A stretch of DNA of 64,000 nucleotides, from positions 62,001 to 126,000 of the forward strand of contig NZ_RYFV01000001.1 in NCBI RefSeq assembly GCF_004104015.1, in the 5' to 3' direction. Of the stretch, positions 8,907 through 18,443 are shown in pieces. A program made the translations under genes and the position numbers. This DNA comes from Actinomyces oricola (GTDB lineage: Bacteria; Actinomycetota; Actinomycetes; Actinomycetales; Actinomycetaceae). Below the pieces are notes generated by a model. It saw only the letters and a program-made list of their open reading frames with translations. It was not told where the DNA came from and searched no databases. Position 1 is the stretch's first letter, and the number at the start of each line of letters is the position of its first letter.

Positions 8907-10994
8907 GTGTCCACCAAGCAGACGAAGCACCCGGGGCGCCGCCTCGTCACAACGCTGCTCATTATCGCCGTGGGGTACGGCGTGCTGGCCTTCGGGGCAC
9001 TGACGCACCGCACCTCGATGACTCCCGGGCTGGCCCTGGACTTGGAGGGCGGCACGCAGATCATTCTGACGCCCACCACCTCCGACGGCTCAACGATCTC
9101 CGACACCGACATTGAGCAGGCCATTGAGGTTATTCGCCAGCGCGTGGACGCCTCGGGCGTAGCCGAGGCCCAGATCGCCCGCCAGGGCGGGCAGAATATT
9201 GTCGTCTCCCTGCCGGGAACCCCCAGTCAGGAAACCCTGGAGCTGGTGCGTACCTCCGCGGTCCTCTACTTCCGCCCGGTGCTGCGCATTATTAACGGCA
9301 ATGCCACGGCCATGGCGGCCGCGCAGAACGAGGCGGTCGCCGCCCAGGAGGGAGCCGCCCCGAGCGGGGCGCCGTCGGCCGCCCCAACGGAGGACCCCGC
9401 CGCCGAGCAGCCGGCCGCCGACCCGGCCACCGGGGCTGCTGAGGAGCCGGCCGCTGAAGCCCCCGAAGAGGGGGCGGCTGACGAGCAGGCGGCCGAGGAT
9501 CCGGCGGCCCCCCAGGAGCAGGCCGCCGGGGAGCCGGGGGAGACAACCGAGACCACCGCCCCCGCTCAGGAGGAGCCGATTCCAGCGCCCACCGCGAGCG
9601 TGACCCCTGAGGAGATCGCCACCTACTTCGCCGACGTCAACCAGGACGGCACCATCTCCGAGGATCCCCTGGAGGCCACCAGCCAGGACAACTCCTCAGA
9701 CTCGTGGATCACCGAGAAGATGATTTACGACGCCTACATGCTCGACTGCACCGCCCCGGAGAACCTCACCGGCGCCAGCCAGGACCCGGCCACCGCCGTG
9801 ATCTCCTGCGCCAAGGACGGGTCGGGCACCGTCTACATTCTGGGTCCGGCCGACATTGCCGGAACCTCCATCGCCAACGCCTCCTCCGGCCTGGAGTCCA
9901 CCAGCCAGGGCGGCACCACCAACAACTGGGTGGTCTCCCTGGAGTTCAACGAGGAGGGCGCCACCGCCTTCGCCAAGGTCTCCGAGCGCCTTCTGGCCTA
10001 CCGCGACGCCGCCGCCATGGCCAGCCTGAGCAGCCCCGACGCGGGAGCGCTGAGCATCGACGCCCAGAAGTCCCGCTTCGCCATTGTCCTGGACGGGCTG
10101 ACCATTATGGCCTCCGGCTTCGAGCCCACCGTGACGACGCCCATTACCGATGGGCGCGTCCAGATCGGCGGGGGCGGCGCCTCCTTCACCCAGGCCGAGG
10201 CCAGCACCCTGGCCAACCAGCTCTCCTTCGGCGCCCTGCCACTGAGCTTCACCGTCCAGTCCGAGCAGCAGATTTCGGCCACCCTGGGCACTGAGCAGCT
10301 GCGCAACGGCCTGATCGCCGGGCTGGTCGGCTTCCTGCTCATCATTGTGTTCCTGGCCTGGCAGTACCGCGGGCTGTCCGTGGTCGCAGTGACATCCCTG
10401 GTCATCGCCGCCGTGGGCACCTATCTGGTCATCGCCCTGCTGAGCTGGGCCATGGGCTATCGCCTGTCCCTCGCCGGCGTGGCCGGGCTCATTATCGCCA
10501 TTGGCATCACCATGGACTCCTTCATTATCTACTTCGAGCGCATACGCGACGAAGTTCGTCACGGCCGCACGCTCCTGGTCGCCGTCGACGAGGGCTGGAC
10601 GCACGCGCGCCAGACCATTGTCGTCTCCGACGCCGTCAACCTCGTGGCCGCGGTCGTCCTCTACTTCCTGGCTGTGGGCGGTGTCCAGGGCTTCGCCTTC
10701 ACCCTGGGCGTGACCACGGTCGTGGACCTGGCCGTCATTGTCTTGTTCACCCACCCCATGATGGTGTGGATCCTCCGCTTCCGCTTCTTCGGCCAGGGCC
10801 ACCCGCTGTCGGGCCTGGACCCCGAGCACCTGGGCGCCCGCTCCCGGGCCGCCTACGGCAAGGGCCGTCAGACCCTCATTGAGGGCGCCGCCGGCTCCCT
10901 GGCCCGCCGCAAGGCGGCGGCGCGACGCGCCAAGAACAGCGACGACGCCGGGGAGGACCAGTCCACGAGCGGAAAGGACGGTGAGGCCCAGTGA
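8907..10994 (+). CDS. secD: Protein translocase subunit SecD
   Basis: A 695-residue membrane protein that with SecF uses the proton-motive force to help pull secreted proteins across the membrane. An N-terminal helix leads to the periplasmic domain (SMTPGLALDLEGGTQI), interrupted by an Ala/Glu/Pro-rich insert (about residues 140-235, 9325-9610). Then come IDGRVQIGGGG-like sequence and five membrane helices including the TMDSFIIYFERIRDEV motif. Directly after the insert, DVNQDGTIS (residues 243-251) looks like an EF-hand/dockerin calcium loop. GAGGAAGAG precedes the GTG start. The stop overlaps secF as GTGA. Confidence 0.95.
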   Translation: MSTKQTKHPGRRLVTTLLIIAVGYGVLAFGALTHRTSMTPGLALDLEGGTQIILTPTTSDGSTISDTDIEQAIEVIRQRVDASGVAEAQIARQGGQNIVVSLPGTPSQETLELVRTSAVLYFRPVLRIINGNATAMAAAQNEAVAAQEGAAPSGAPSAAPTEDPAAEQPAADPATGAAEEPAAEAPEEGAADEQAAEDPAAPQEQAAGEPGETTETTAPAQEEPIPAPTASVTPEEIATYFADVNQDGTISEDPLEATSQDNSSDSWITEKMIYDAYMLDCTAPENLTGASQDPATAVISCAKDGSGTVYILGPADIAGTSIANASSGLESTSQGGTTNNWVVSLEFNEEGATAFAKVSERLLAYRDAAAMASLSSPDAGALSIDAQKSRFAIVLDGLTIMASGFEPTVTTPITDGRVQIGGGGASFTQAEASTLANQLSFGALPLSFTVQSEQQISATLGTEQLRNGLIAGLVGFLLIIVFLAWQYRGLSVVAVTSLVIAAVGTYLVIALLSWAMGYRLSLAGVAGLIIAIGITMDSFIIYFERIRDEVRHGRTLLVAVDEGWTHARQTIVVSDAVNLVAAVVLYFLAVGGVQGFAFTLGVTTVVDLAVIVLFTHPMMVWILRFRFFGQGHPLSGLDPEHLGARSRAAYGKGRQTLIEGAAGSLARRKAAARRAKNSDDAGEDQSTSGKDGEAQ

Positions 10995-12097
10995 AGTCCC
11001 TCGCCACGCTCGGCAACGAGCTCTACTCCGGGAAGACCTCCATCCCCTTCGTCGGCAAACGCAGGCTGTGGTACTCCATCGCCATTGCGGCCATTGCCGT
11101 CTCCGCGCTGCTGGTGGGCGCGGTGGGCCTCAACCCGGGCATTGACTTCAAGGGCGGCTCCGAACTGACCGTCACCGGGCTGAGCAGCCCCGCAGAGGGC
11201 CCGGCCAGCACCGTCCTGGCCGATCATGCGCTCACGTCGGGGTCATCGGTGACCACCATGGGCTCGTCCTCGGTGCGGGTCCAGACCAGCGAGCTGGACA
11301 AGGCCACCCTGGACACCCTGCGCGCCGAACTCGCTCAGGCCTACGGGGTCAGTGCTGACCAGGTTTCAGCCACCACCATCGGCCCAACCTGGTCCGCAGA
11401 CGTCACCGCCAAGGCCGTTCGCGGCCTGGTGCTCTTCTTCCTCCTGGTCGGGGGCCTGATCTGGGCCTACTTCCGCACCTGGAAGATGGCGGTGGCCGCC
11501 CTGCTGGCCCTGTCACACGACATTATTATCACCATCGGCATCTACGCCGCCTCCGGGTTCGAAGTCACCCCGGCCACCATTATTGGCGTGCTCACCATTC
11601 TGGGCTATTCCCTCTACGACACCGTCGTGGTTTTCGACAAGATTCGTGAGAATACTGCGCACTACCAGTCCCAGACGCGGTCGACTTACGCCGAGCTGGC
11701 CAACCTCGCCGTCAACCAGACCTTCATCCGCTCCATTAACACCTCCGTGGTCGGCGTGCTGCCCGTCGCCTCCCTGCTGGTGGTCGGGGCCTTCATCCTG
11801 GGCGCCGGGACCCTGCGCGACATTGCCCTGACGCTGTTCATCGGCATGATCGCCGGAACCATCTCCTCGGTCTTCCTGGCCACCCCCATCCTGGTGGACA
11901 TGCGCAGCCGGGAGAAGGCCGTCCGCCAGCAGGCCGCCAAAGTCGCCCAGGCCCGCCAGGGGCGTCGTGAAGCCGCCGGGGAGGAGGACGCCGAGGTGTT
12001 GGTCGAGGTCGTGACCGGCCCCGTCGCCGCCCCCCTCATCCCGGGCCACCACCTGGGAATCTCCGCTCAGCCCAAGAGGAAGAAGAAGCGCTCATGA
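10991..12097 (+). CDS. secF: Protein translocase subunit SecF
   Basis: A 368-residue partner of SecD with six predicted membrane helices. The family signature NPGIDFKGGSEL follows the first helix, and GYSLYDTVVVFDKIRENT is the conserved TM4-region motif. The basic C-terminal tail ends KRKKKRS. The GTG start overlaps secD by 4 nt and the stop overlaps apt by 4 nt (ATGA), so yajC-secD-secF-apt is one operon. Confidence 0.96.
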   Translation: MKSLATLGNELYSGKTSIPFVGKRRLWYSIAIAAIAVSALLVGAVGLNPGIDFKGGSELTVTGLSSPAEGPASTVLADHALTSGSSVTTMGSSSVRVQTSELDKATLDTLRAELAQAYGVSADQVSATTIGPTWSADVTAKAVRGLVLFFLLVGGLIWAYFRTWKMAVAALLALSHDIIITIGIYAASGFEVTPATIIGVLTILGYSLYDTVVVFDKIRENTAHYQSQTRSTYAELANLAVNQTFIRSINTSVVGVLPVASLLVVGAFILGAGTLRDIALTLFIGMIAGTISSVFLATPILVDMRSREKAVRQQAAKVAQARQGRREAAGEEDAEVLVEVVTGPVAAPLIPGHHLGISAQPKRKKKRS

Positions 12098-12639
12098 CAA
12101 TCTCCCCCTCCCTGCCCCCCGAGCTCACCGAGCTCGTGGTGACCAATCTGCGCGAGGTGCCGGACTTCCCCGAACCCGGCGTGCTCTTCAGGGACATCAC
12201 CCCGCTACTGGCCAATGGGCAGGCCTTCGCCAACCTTGTCGACGGTTTGGCCGCCCACTACCGGGGGAGCATTGACGCCGTGGCCGGGCTGGAGTCGCGC
12301 GGCTTCATTCTGGCCGCCCCCCTGGCCGCCCATCTGGGTATTGGCATGCTCACCGTCCGCAAGAGCGGTAAGCTGCCCGGCCCCCTGATCGGGAAGGACT
12401 ACAACCTGGAGTACGGCAGCGCCCGCATGGAACTCCAGCCTCACACCGTCACCCCCGGCTCACGGGTCCTCGTCATTGACGATGTTCTGGCCACCGGGGG
12501 CACCGCAGCCGCCTCCATCGCCCTCATCGAGCAGGCCGGTGCTCAGGTGGAGGCCGTGTGCATGCTGCTGGAGCTGTCCGAGCTGGGTGGGCGCGCCAGG
12601 CTGGGGGAGAGGAGCATCGACTCCGTCGTCGTCTTCTGA
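12094..12639 (+). CDS. apt: Adenine phosphoribosyltransferase
   Basis: A 181-residue purine salvage enzyme converting adenine and PRPP to AMP. The PRPP-binding motif VLVIDDVLATGGTAAA is complete, as are GLESRGFI and the KSGKLPG flexible-loop region. It is translationally coupled to secF. The sec-apt-rel order is conserved in Actinobacteria. rel has its own promoter 108 nt downstream. Confidence 0.96.
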   Translation: MTISPSLPPELTELVVTNLREVPDFPEPGVLFRDITPLLANGQAFANLVDGLAAHYRGSIDAVAGLESRGFILAAPLAAHLGIGMLTVRKSGKLPGPLIGKDYNLEYGSARMELQPHTVTPGSRVLVIDDVLATGGTAAASIALIEQAGAQVEAVCMLLELSELGGRARLGERSIDSVVVF

Positions 12640-12712
12640 CACCCGCGCCCCGGGCCCACCGGCCCCGGCGGTCTGGAGTCCTGGAGCAGGCGCCCCGCCT
12701 CCCAGGGCCGAC

Positions 12713-12741
12713 ATGTCATACCCTGCCGGGGTGGCTATGAT
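12713..12741 (+). promoter_or_regulatory. Promoter of rel, predicted leaderless transcript
   Basis: ATGTCA (12713-12718) and TATGAT (12736-12741) are spaced by 17 bp. The ATG at 12748 begins only 6 nt after the -10, so the transcript should start at or within a base or two of the start codon. There is no Shine-Dalgarno sequence. Confidence 0.6.
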
Positions 12742-12747
12742 TTTAGA

Positions 12748-15099
12748 ATGACCGAAACGAACAGCAGCAACGAGGTCGCCACCGAGAGCGTCGTCCCAGG
12801 TTCGCGGGTGCGCAGTCGCCTGGCGTGGTTCGGTTCACGCGGGCATTCCACGCCACCGGCCATTGAACCGTTGCTGCGAGCCCTGCGCGCCAACCACCCC
12901 AAGGCCGACACGGGCTTGATCGTGCGCGCCTATGAGGTCGCTTGTATTCAGCACACCGGCCAGCTGCGCCACTCCGGGGAGCCATTCGTCACCCACCCGG
13001 TGGCGGTGGCCACGATCCTGGCCGAGTTGGGCATGACCCCCCAGACCCTGGCCGCCGCGCTGCTGCACGACACCGTTGAGGACACCCCCTACACCCTGGA
13101 GAAGATGAGGGCGGACTTCGGCGGCGAAATCGCCCTGCTGGTCGACGGCGTCACCAAACTCGACAAGCTCCAGTACGGGGACGCCGCGCAGGCCGAGACG
13201 GTGCGCAAAATGATTATCGCCATGTCCAAGGACATTCGCGTCCTGGTCATTAAGCTCGGGGACCGCCTCCACAACGCCCGCACCTGGAAGCACGTCTCAG
13301 CGGAATCCGCGGCCCGCAAGGCCAAGGAGACCCTTGAGATCTACGCGCCCCTGGCCCACCGCTTGGGCATGAACACCATTAAGTGGGAGCTGGAGGACCG
13401 CTCCTTCAAGGCCCTCTACCCCGGCGTCTACGATGAGATTGAACGCATGGTCGCTGAGCGGGCCCCCGCCCGGGAGGAGTACCTGCGCCAGGTGCGATTG
13501 ACCATTGAGGAGGACCTGCGCTCCAACAAGATCAAGGGCGTCGTCACTGGACGGCCGAAGCACTACTACTCGATCTACCAGAAAATGATTGTGCGGGGCA
13601 AGGACTTCGACGACATTTACGACCTGGTCGCCGTACGCGTCATTGTGGACACCATCCAGGACTGCTACGCGGTCCTGGGGGCGCTGCACTCGCGCTGGAC
13701 GCCCATGAGCGGCCGCTTCAAGGACTACATAGCCGTCCCCAAGTTCAACCTCTACCAGTCCCTCCACACCACCGTGGTGGGCCCGGACGGCAAGCCGGTC
13801 GAGATCCAGATCCGCACCCATGAAATGCACCGAATGGCCGAGTACGGGGTAGCGGCCCACTGGAAGTACAAGGAGGACCCCAACGCCACCGGCCCTTCAC
13901 CACTGGGCGGCCTGCCGGGGGACTCCGAGAGCGGGGAGATGGGCTGGCTGCGCCAACTCGTGGATTGGCAGAAGGACACGCAGGACCCGGCCGAATTCCT
14001 GGAGTCCCTGCGCTTCGAGATGGCCGGCACCCAGGTCTACGTCTTCACCCCCAAGGGCGATGTGCTGGCCCTGCCGGGCTCGTCGACCGCCGTGGACTTC
14101 GCCTACGCGGTACACACCGAAGTCGGGCACCGCACCGTGGGGGCGCGCGTCAACGGCCGCCTGGTGCCCTTGGACACCAAGCTCGAGAACGGCGACACCG
14201 TTGAGATCTTCACCTCCAAGGCCGTCAACGCCGGCCCCTCACGCGACTGGCTCAGCTTCGTGGGATCGAACCGGGCCCGCTCCAAGATCCGCAGCTGGTT
14301 CTCCAAGGAGCGCCGGGAGGAGGCCATTGAGGAGGGCAAGGGCGCCATTGCGAGGGCCATGCGCAAACAGAATCTGCCGATCCAGCGCCTCATGAACCAC
14401 GAGTCCCTCATGAACGTGGCCACAACCCTCGATAAGGGCGATATTGATGGCCTCTACGCCGCCGTGGGGGAGGGGCACATTTCCGCCCAGCACGTGGTCA
14501 ATACCCTGGTGAGCGCCATGGGCGGGGAGGCCGGCGCCGAGGAGACTCTCGCAGAGGCCGTCCTGCCCACACGCGCCCAGCGGATCCGTCAACGCTCGCG
14601 GGCCACTGACGGCGGGGTGGTGGTCGCCGGCATGACCGGGGGCGACGTCTACGTCAAACTCGCCCGCTGTTGCACCCCCATGCCGGGGGACGAGATCGTT
14701 GGCTTTATTACTCGTGGTTCAGGTATTTCGGTGCATCGCAGGGACTGCCAGAACGTTGAACAGCTCGAGCGCGAGCCCGAGCGCATGATCGAGGTCAGCT
14801 GGGCGGACAACGCCCACGCCGCCTACATGGTTCAGTTGGAGGTCGAGGCCCTTGACCGCGGCGGGCTCCTGGCCGACATCACCCGCGTCCTGGCGGACAA
14901 CCACGTCAATATGATCAGCGCCACCGTGGGTACGAGTCGGGACCGGGTCGTCACCGGCCGTTTCGTGGTCGAGCTCGCCGAGGCCGGGCACCTGGACCAC
15001 ACCCTGTCCGCGCTGCGGCGCATTGACGGCGTCTTCGAGGCGCGGCGCACCACCTCCGGTCTGCGCCGCGCCCCAGGTGCTCGGCCGGCTCAATCCTGA
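12748..15099 (+). CDS. rel: Bifunctional (p)ppGpp synthetase/hydrolase (RelA/SpoT family)
   Basis: A 783-residue long RSH enzyme that makes and degrades the stringent-response alarmone. Order: HD hydrolase domain with LLHDTVED (HD at 107-108); synthetase domain with GRFKDYIAVPK (RxKD, typical of bifunctional Rel) and EIQIRT; TGS domain (VYVFTPKGDVLALPG); helical and Zn-finger region with RCCTPMPGDEIVG; C-terminal ACT domain (about 690-775). Both catalytic domains look intact. Its last 10 nt overlap the end of the convergent AbiEi-like gene. Confidence 0.97.
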   Translation: MTETNSSNEVATESVVPGSRVRSRLAWFGSRGHSTPPAIEPLLRALRANHPKADTGLIVRAYEVACIQHTGQLRHSGEPFVTHPVAVATILAELGMTPQTLAAALLHDTVEDTPYTLEKMRADFGGEIALLVDGVTKLDKLQYGDAAQAETVRKMIIAMSKDIRVLVIKLGDRLHNARTWKHVSAESAARKAKETLEIYAPLAHRLGMNTIKWELEDRSFKALYPGVYDEIERMVAERAPAREEYLRQVRLTIEEDLRSNKIKGVVTGRPKHYYSIYQKMIVRGKDFDDIYDLVAVRVIVDTIQDCYAVLGALHSRWTPMSGRFKDYIAVPKFNLYQSLHTTVVGPDGKPVEIQIRTHEMHRMAEYGVAAHWKYKEDPNATGPSPLGGLPGDSESGEMGWLRQLVDWQKDTQDPAEFLESLRFEMAGTQVYVFTPKGDVLALPGSSTAVDFAYAVHTEVGHRTVGARVNGRLVPLDTKLENGDTVEIFTSKAVNAGPSRDWLSFVGSNRARSKIRSWFSKERREEAIEEGKGAIARAMRKQNLPIQRLMNHESLMNVATTLDKGDIDGLYAAVGEGHISAQHVVNTLVSAMGGEAGAEETLAEAVLPTRAQRIRQRSRATDGGVVVAGMTGGDVYVKLARCCTPMPGDEIVGFITRGSGISVHRRDCQNVEQLEREPERMIEVSWADNAHAAYMVQLEVEALDRGGLLADITRVLADNHVNMISATVGTSRDRVVTGRFVVELAEAGHLDHTLSALRRIDGVFEARRTTSGLRRAPGARPAQS

Positions 15100-15701
15100 G
15101 CCGGCTGGTCCTGCTCGTCTTGGAACACCGCGTCAATCAGGTCCCTGGCCCTGGGCCTGCCGGCGGCCGCCCCGCCCAGGCAGTGGTTGAGGACCATGTG
15201 CAGCTTCGCCCGGGTGTACCCGGCGCTGCGGGCGGCCAGCAGCGCCTCGACCGCCCGGGCCGGCGGGGCCACCCGGGCCACGTCAACAGCGGCCCGCACC
15301 AGCGTGGTGCAGCGCACACCATCGAGGACCACCACGTCCCAAGGGGGCATCCGCCCCCGGTGAAGCTCAATGCTGCGCCACGCCCCGATCCGCTCGGGCA
15401 CAATCACGGCCAACCGCTCCGGGGGCCGGTGGCCGGTGTGCACCCACAGGGCGGTCTGCCCGTAAAGAACGGCTTCCGGCGGCAGGTCCGCGGCCACCGC
15501 CCGGGCCCGCTGGGAGGCGGTGCGCAGCAGGTCGCGGGGCACGGGTGCCCCGACCACGTCCACCAGCAGCCGTCTATCCAGCAGCGGGCAGCGCAGCACA
15601 GCGGCGTCCCCCGGGGGCAGGGCGCCGAGCACGGGACGGACCTCACGGGGAACGAGATGCGCCAGGACCGCGCGGGCACTGACGTGGGGGCTGACGGCCA
15701 T
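15090..15701 (-). CDS. AbiEi-like (type IV antitoxin-like) protein, orphan
   Basis: About 203 residues from the ATG at 15701; an ATG at 15776 would add 25 Pro/Gly-rich residues. Features such as AVLYGQTALWVHTGH, then VVVLDGVRCTTLVRAAVDVARVAPPARAVEALLAA, resemble the C-terminal part of actinobacterial AbiEi-type antitoxin/regulator proteins, in which a start-of-domain promoter-like fold precedes RTAVDxAR. No AbiEii nucleotidyltransferase toxin lies nearby. It is convergent with rel (10-nt overlap at the stops) and downstream of the topoisomerase gene on the same strand. Function unknown; family assignment is moderate. Confidence 0.55.
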   Translation of the reverse strand: MAVSPHVSARAVLAHLVPREVRPVLGALPPGDAAVLRCPLLDRRLLVDVVGAPVPRDLLRTASQRARAVAADLPPEAVLYGQTALWVHTGHRPPERLAVIVPERIGAWRSIELHRGRMPPWDVVVLDGVRCTTLVRAAVDVARVAPPARAVEALLAARSAGYTRAKLHMVLNHCLGGAAAGRPRARDLIDAVFQDEQDQPAQD

Positions 15702-15808
15702 GCCCCATGGTGGACCCGGCGGCCCACCAGGTGCCAGGGCGGGGTTCGGGCCTGTGGATAACTCGGATGGCGCCATGGGCGGCCGGTGCCGCGGCCCACC
15801 CGGTGGCC

Positions 15809-18331
15809 CTAACCGATGGCCGCAATGGGCGTCGTGGAGGGGGTGCCGGAGGCGTCCCTGCGCTCATCGACGTCGGGCAGGTCCACGTGGCGCCCCTCGG
15901 GCCCCACGGCGCGCGCCGGGCCCACCCCCACCCAGGCCAGGACCAGCTCGTCCTCCCCGCGCAGGAAGCGCTGGGCGCGCACTCCGCCGGTGGCCCGCCC
16001 CTTGGCGGGGTAGCGGTCCAGGGGCGTGACCTTAACTGAGCCGCCGGTGCCGGGCAGGGCCCCCCGGGAACCGGCGACCGTCACAACCACCGCCTCGGCT
16101 ACCAGCTCGGCGCTCACGGCGGCGGCCGCGACGACCCGGGCCCCGTCACGCAGGGAGATGCCCGCCATGCCGCCGGCGGCCCGACCCTGGGGGCGCACCT
16201 TCGCGGCGTCGAAGCGCAGCAACTGGGCGTCCGAGGTCACCACAACCACATTGTCGCCGTCCGCGGCGGTCGCCGCCAGCACCACCTGGTCGCCGTCGCT
16301 AAGGGAGATCACATCCCAGGCGTCGGCGCCCTTGGGCTCGTCGCCGACCTTCACGCGCTTAACGACGCCGCGGCGCGTGACCAGGACAATGGGGTCGGCG
16401 CCCACCCGGCCGATGGGCACCAGCCCCACGACCTGCTCCCCGGGCTCAACCTCCACCAGCAGCCCGACCGGTGTTCCCGCGGCCAGGGAGGGCGCCTCCT
16501 GGGCGCGTTCCACCTCCGGGGCGGCCACCACGTCCAACCGCACCAGGCGCCCGGCGGTGGTGATCGCACCGACCTGGCCGCGGGCCGTCGTCGCCACCTG
16601 GGAGCGCAGGGCGTCGTGGGCGCGACGCCCCCCGGTGCGCCCCACCGGCTCGGCCCCGGCGGTGCGGGCCACCAGCCCGGTGGCCGACAGCAGCACCCGG
16701 CAGGGGTCATCGGGGATGGTCAGTGGCACATCGGCCGCACCCGCCATAAGACTCAGCGCGGCACCGGCCCCCGGGACCCCCGCCGGCCCCGTCTCGGCGT
16801 CGCCGGCGCCCTGGGCCCGGGCGCTGACCGGCTCCCCGGAGGCCTCCAGGAGCACGGTGCGCCGGGGCGTGCCGAACTGCTCGGCCACCTGGGCCAGTTC
16901 GCGCGAGACCATGGAGCGCAGCAGGCGCTCGTCGGCCAGGACCGCCTCCAGGGATTCAATCTCCTCGGCGAGCTCGTCGCGCTCCTTATTGAGCTCAATG
17001 ACCGAGAACTTGGTGAGGCGACGCAACTGGAGTTCCAGGATGTAGGAGGCCTGGGCCTCGGAAAGGTCGAAGACCTGCATGAGGCGGGCGCGGGCGGTGG
17101 CCGCGTCCTCGCTGGAGCGGATGACCGCAATGACCTCGTCAATATCGAGGATCGCAATGAGCAGGCCCTCGACCAGGTGGAGGCGCTGTTGGCGGCGGTC
17201 CAGGCGGAAACGGCAACGCCGCTCGACCACGGTGAGGCGGTGGCGCACGAAGACGTCAAGGAGTTCGCGCAGGCCCAGGGTGCGGGGCTGGCCGTCGACG
17301 AGGCAGACGTTATTGACGCCGAAGGAGTCCTCCAGGGGGGTGTATTTGTAGAGTTGGGCGAGGACCGCCTCAGGGTTGTACCCGTTCTTGACCCCAATGA
17401 CCAGGCGGGTGCCGTGCTTGCGGTCAGTCAGGTCCGCAACATCGGTGATGCCCTGGAGCTTTTTGGAGGCTACGGCGTCCTTAATGCGGGCAATGACCTT
17501 CTCCGGGCCCACCAGGTAGGGCAACTCGGTGACGACAATGCCCTTCTTGCGGGCGGTCAGGTTCTCCACGCGGGCGGTGGCGCGGGTGAGGAACTTGCCG
17601 CGGCCAGTGCGGTAGGCCTCGCGCACCCCGTCGAGCCCCACGATCATGCCGCCGGCCGGCAGGTCCGGTCCGGGTACGAGGGCCATGATCTCATCCAGGG
17701 TGGCCTCGGGGTGGGAGATGAGGTGGCGGGCGGCGGCCACCACCTCCACCAGGTTGTGCGGCGGCATATTCGTGGCCATGCCCACCGCAATGCCCGAGGC
17801 GCCGTTGACCAGAAGGTTGGGCAGGGCCGCGGGCAGGACCTCGGGCTCGGTGAGGGTGTAGTCGTAGTTGGGGGAGAAGTCGACGGTGTCCTCGTCAATA
17901 TCGGCGGTCAGCGCCAGGGCCGGGGCGGCCAGGCGGGCCTCGGTGTAGCGGGGTGCGGCGGGGCCGTCGTCCAGGGAGCCGAAGTTGCCGTGGCCGTCGA
18001 TCAGTGGCAGGCGCATGGTGAAGGGCTGGGCCAGGCGCACCAGGGCCTCGTAGATGGCCACGTCCCCGTGCGGGTGAAGACGCCCCATGACGTCGCCCAC
18101 AACGCGGGAGGACTTCACGTGCGGGCGGTCGGGGCGCAGCCCCATGCGGTCCATCTGGAACAGAATGCGGCGCTGGACCGGCTTGAGCCCGTCGCGGGCG
18201 TCGGGCAGCGCCCGGGCGTAGATGACGGAGTAGGCGTACTCCAGGAAGCTCGTGCGCATCTCCGTGGACAAGTCGAGCTCGACGATCTCGCCGTCGGTGG
18301 GGGGAGGTGTCTGCGTGAGGGACGTCGACAT
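15809..18331 (-). CDS. DNA topoisomerase IV subunit A-like (ParC/GyrA family)
   Basis: An 840-residue type IIA topoisomerase breakage-reunion subunit. The catalytic Tyr is Y129 ([11 protein letters not shown]), with [14 protein letters not shown] and [12 protein letters not shown] around it. The C-terminal beta-pinwheel lacks a recognisable GyrA-box (QRRGGKG), favouring topoisomerase IV over gyrase. The position equivalent to the quinolone-contacting Ser (E. coli GyrA S83) is Val91, while the acidic partner is kept (Glu95). I chose ATG 18331 because the conserved N-terminus begins just after it; upstream codons to 18511 are low complexity. No parE lies in the window. DUF5998 is divergent upstream. 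Confidence 0.92.
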   Translation of the reverse strand: MSTSLTQTPPPTDGEIVELDLSTEMRTSFLEYAYSVIYARALPDARDGLKPVQRRILFQMDRMGLRPDRPHVKSSRVVGDVMGRLHPHGDVAIYEALVRLAQPFTMRLPLIDGHGNFGSLDDGPAAPRYTEARLAAPALALTADIDEDTVDFSPNYDYTLTEPEVLPAALPNLLVNGASGIAVGMATNMPPHNLVEVVAAARHLISHPEATLDEIMALVPGPDLPAGGMIVGLDGVREAYRTGRGKFLTRATARVENLTARKKGIVVTELPYLVGPEKVIARIKDAVASKKLQGITDVADLTDRKHGTRLVIGVKNGYNPEAVLAQLYKYTPLEDSFGVNNVCLVDGQPRTLGLRELLDVFVRHRLTVVERRCRFRLDRRQQRLHLVEGLLIAILDIDEVIAVIRSSEDAATARARLMQVFDLSEAQASYILELQLRRLTKFSVIELNKERDELAEEIESLEAVLADERLLRSMVSRELAQVAEQFGTPRRTVLLEASGEPVSARAQGAGDAETGPAGVPGAGAALSLMAGAADVPLTIPDDPCRVLLSATGLVARTAGAEPVGRTGGRRAHDALRSQVATTARGQVGAITTAGRLVRLDVVAAPEVERAQEAPSLAAGTPVGLLVEVEPGEQVVGLVPIGRVGADPIVLVTRRGVVKRVKVGDEPKGADAWDVISLSDGDQVVLAATAADGDNVVVVTSDAQLLRFDAAKVRPQGRAAGGMAGISLRDGARVVAAAAVSAELVAEAVVVTVAGSRGALPGTGGSVKVTPLDRYPAKGRATGGVRAQRFLRGEDELVLAWVGVGPARAVGPEGRHVDLPDVDERRDASGTPSTTPIAAIG

Positions 18332-18443
18332 GGGGGCATTGTCCGCGCCCCGGAGCGGACCGTGGGCAGCGACACCCGGGCGTGAGCCGCACGACGCCAT
18401 CGCATCCGGGCCCGGGCGCGACCACAGGGCGCCCGGTGGCACA

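Noticed and set aside
16616-18385. 589-codon plus-strand open frame opposite the topoisomerase gene
   Set aside because: Antisense to a clearly conserved enzyme and lacks any recognisable domain or ribosome site.
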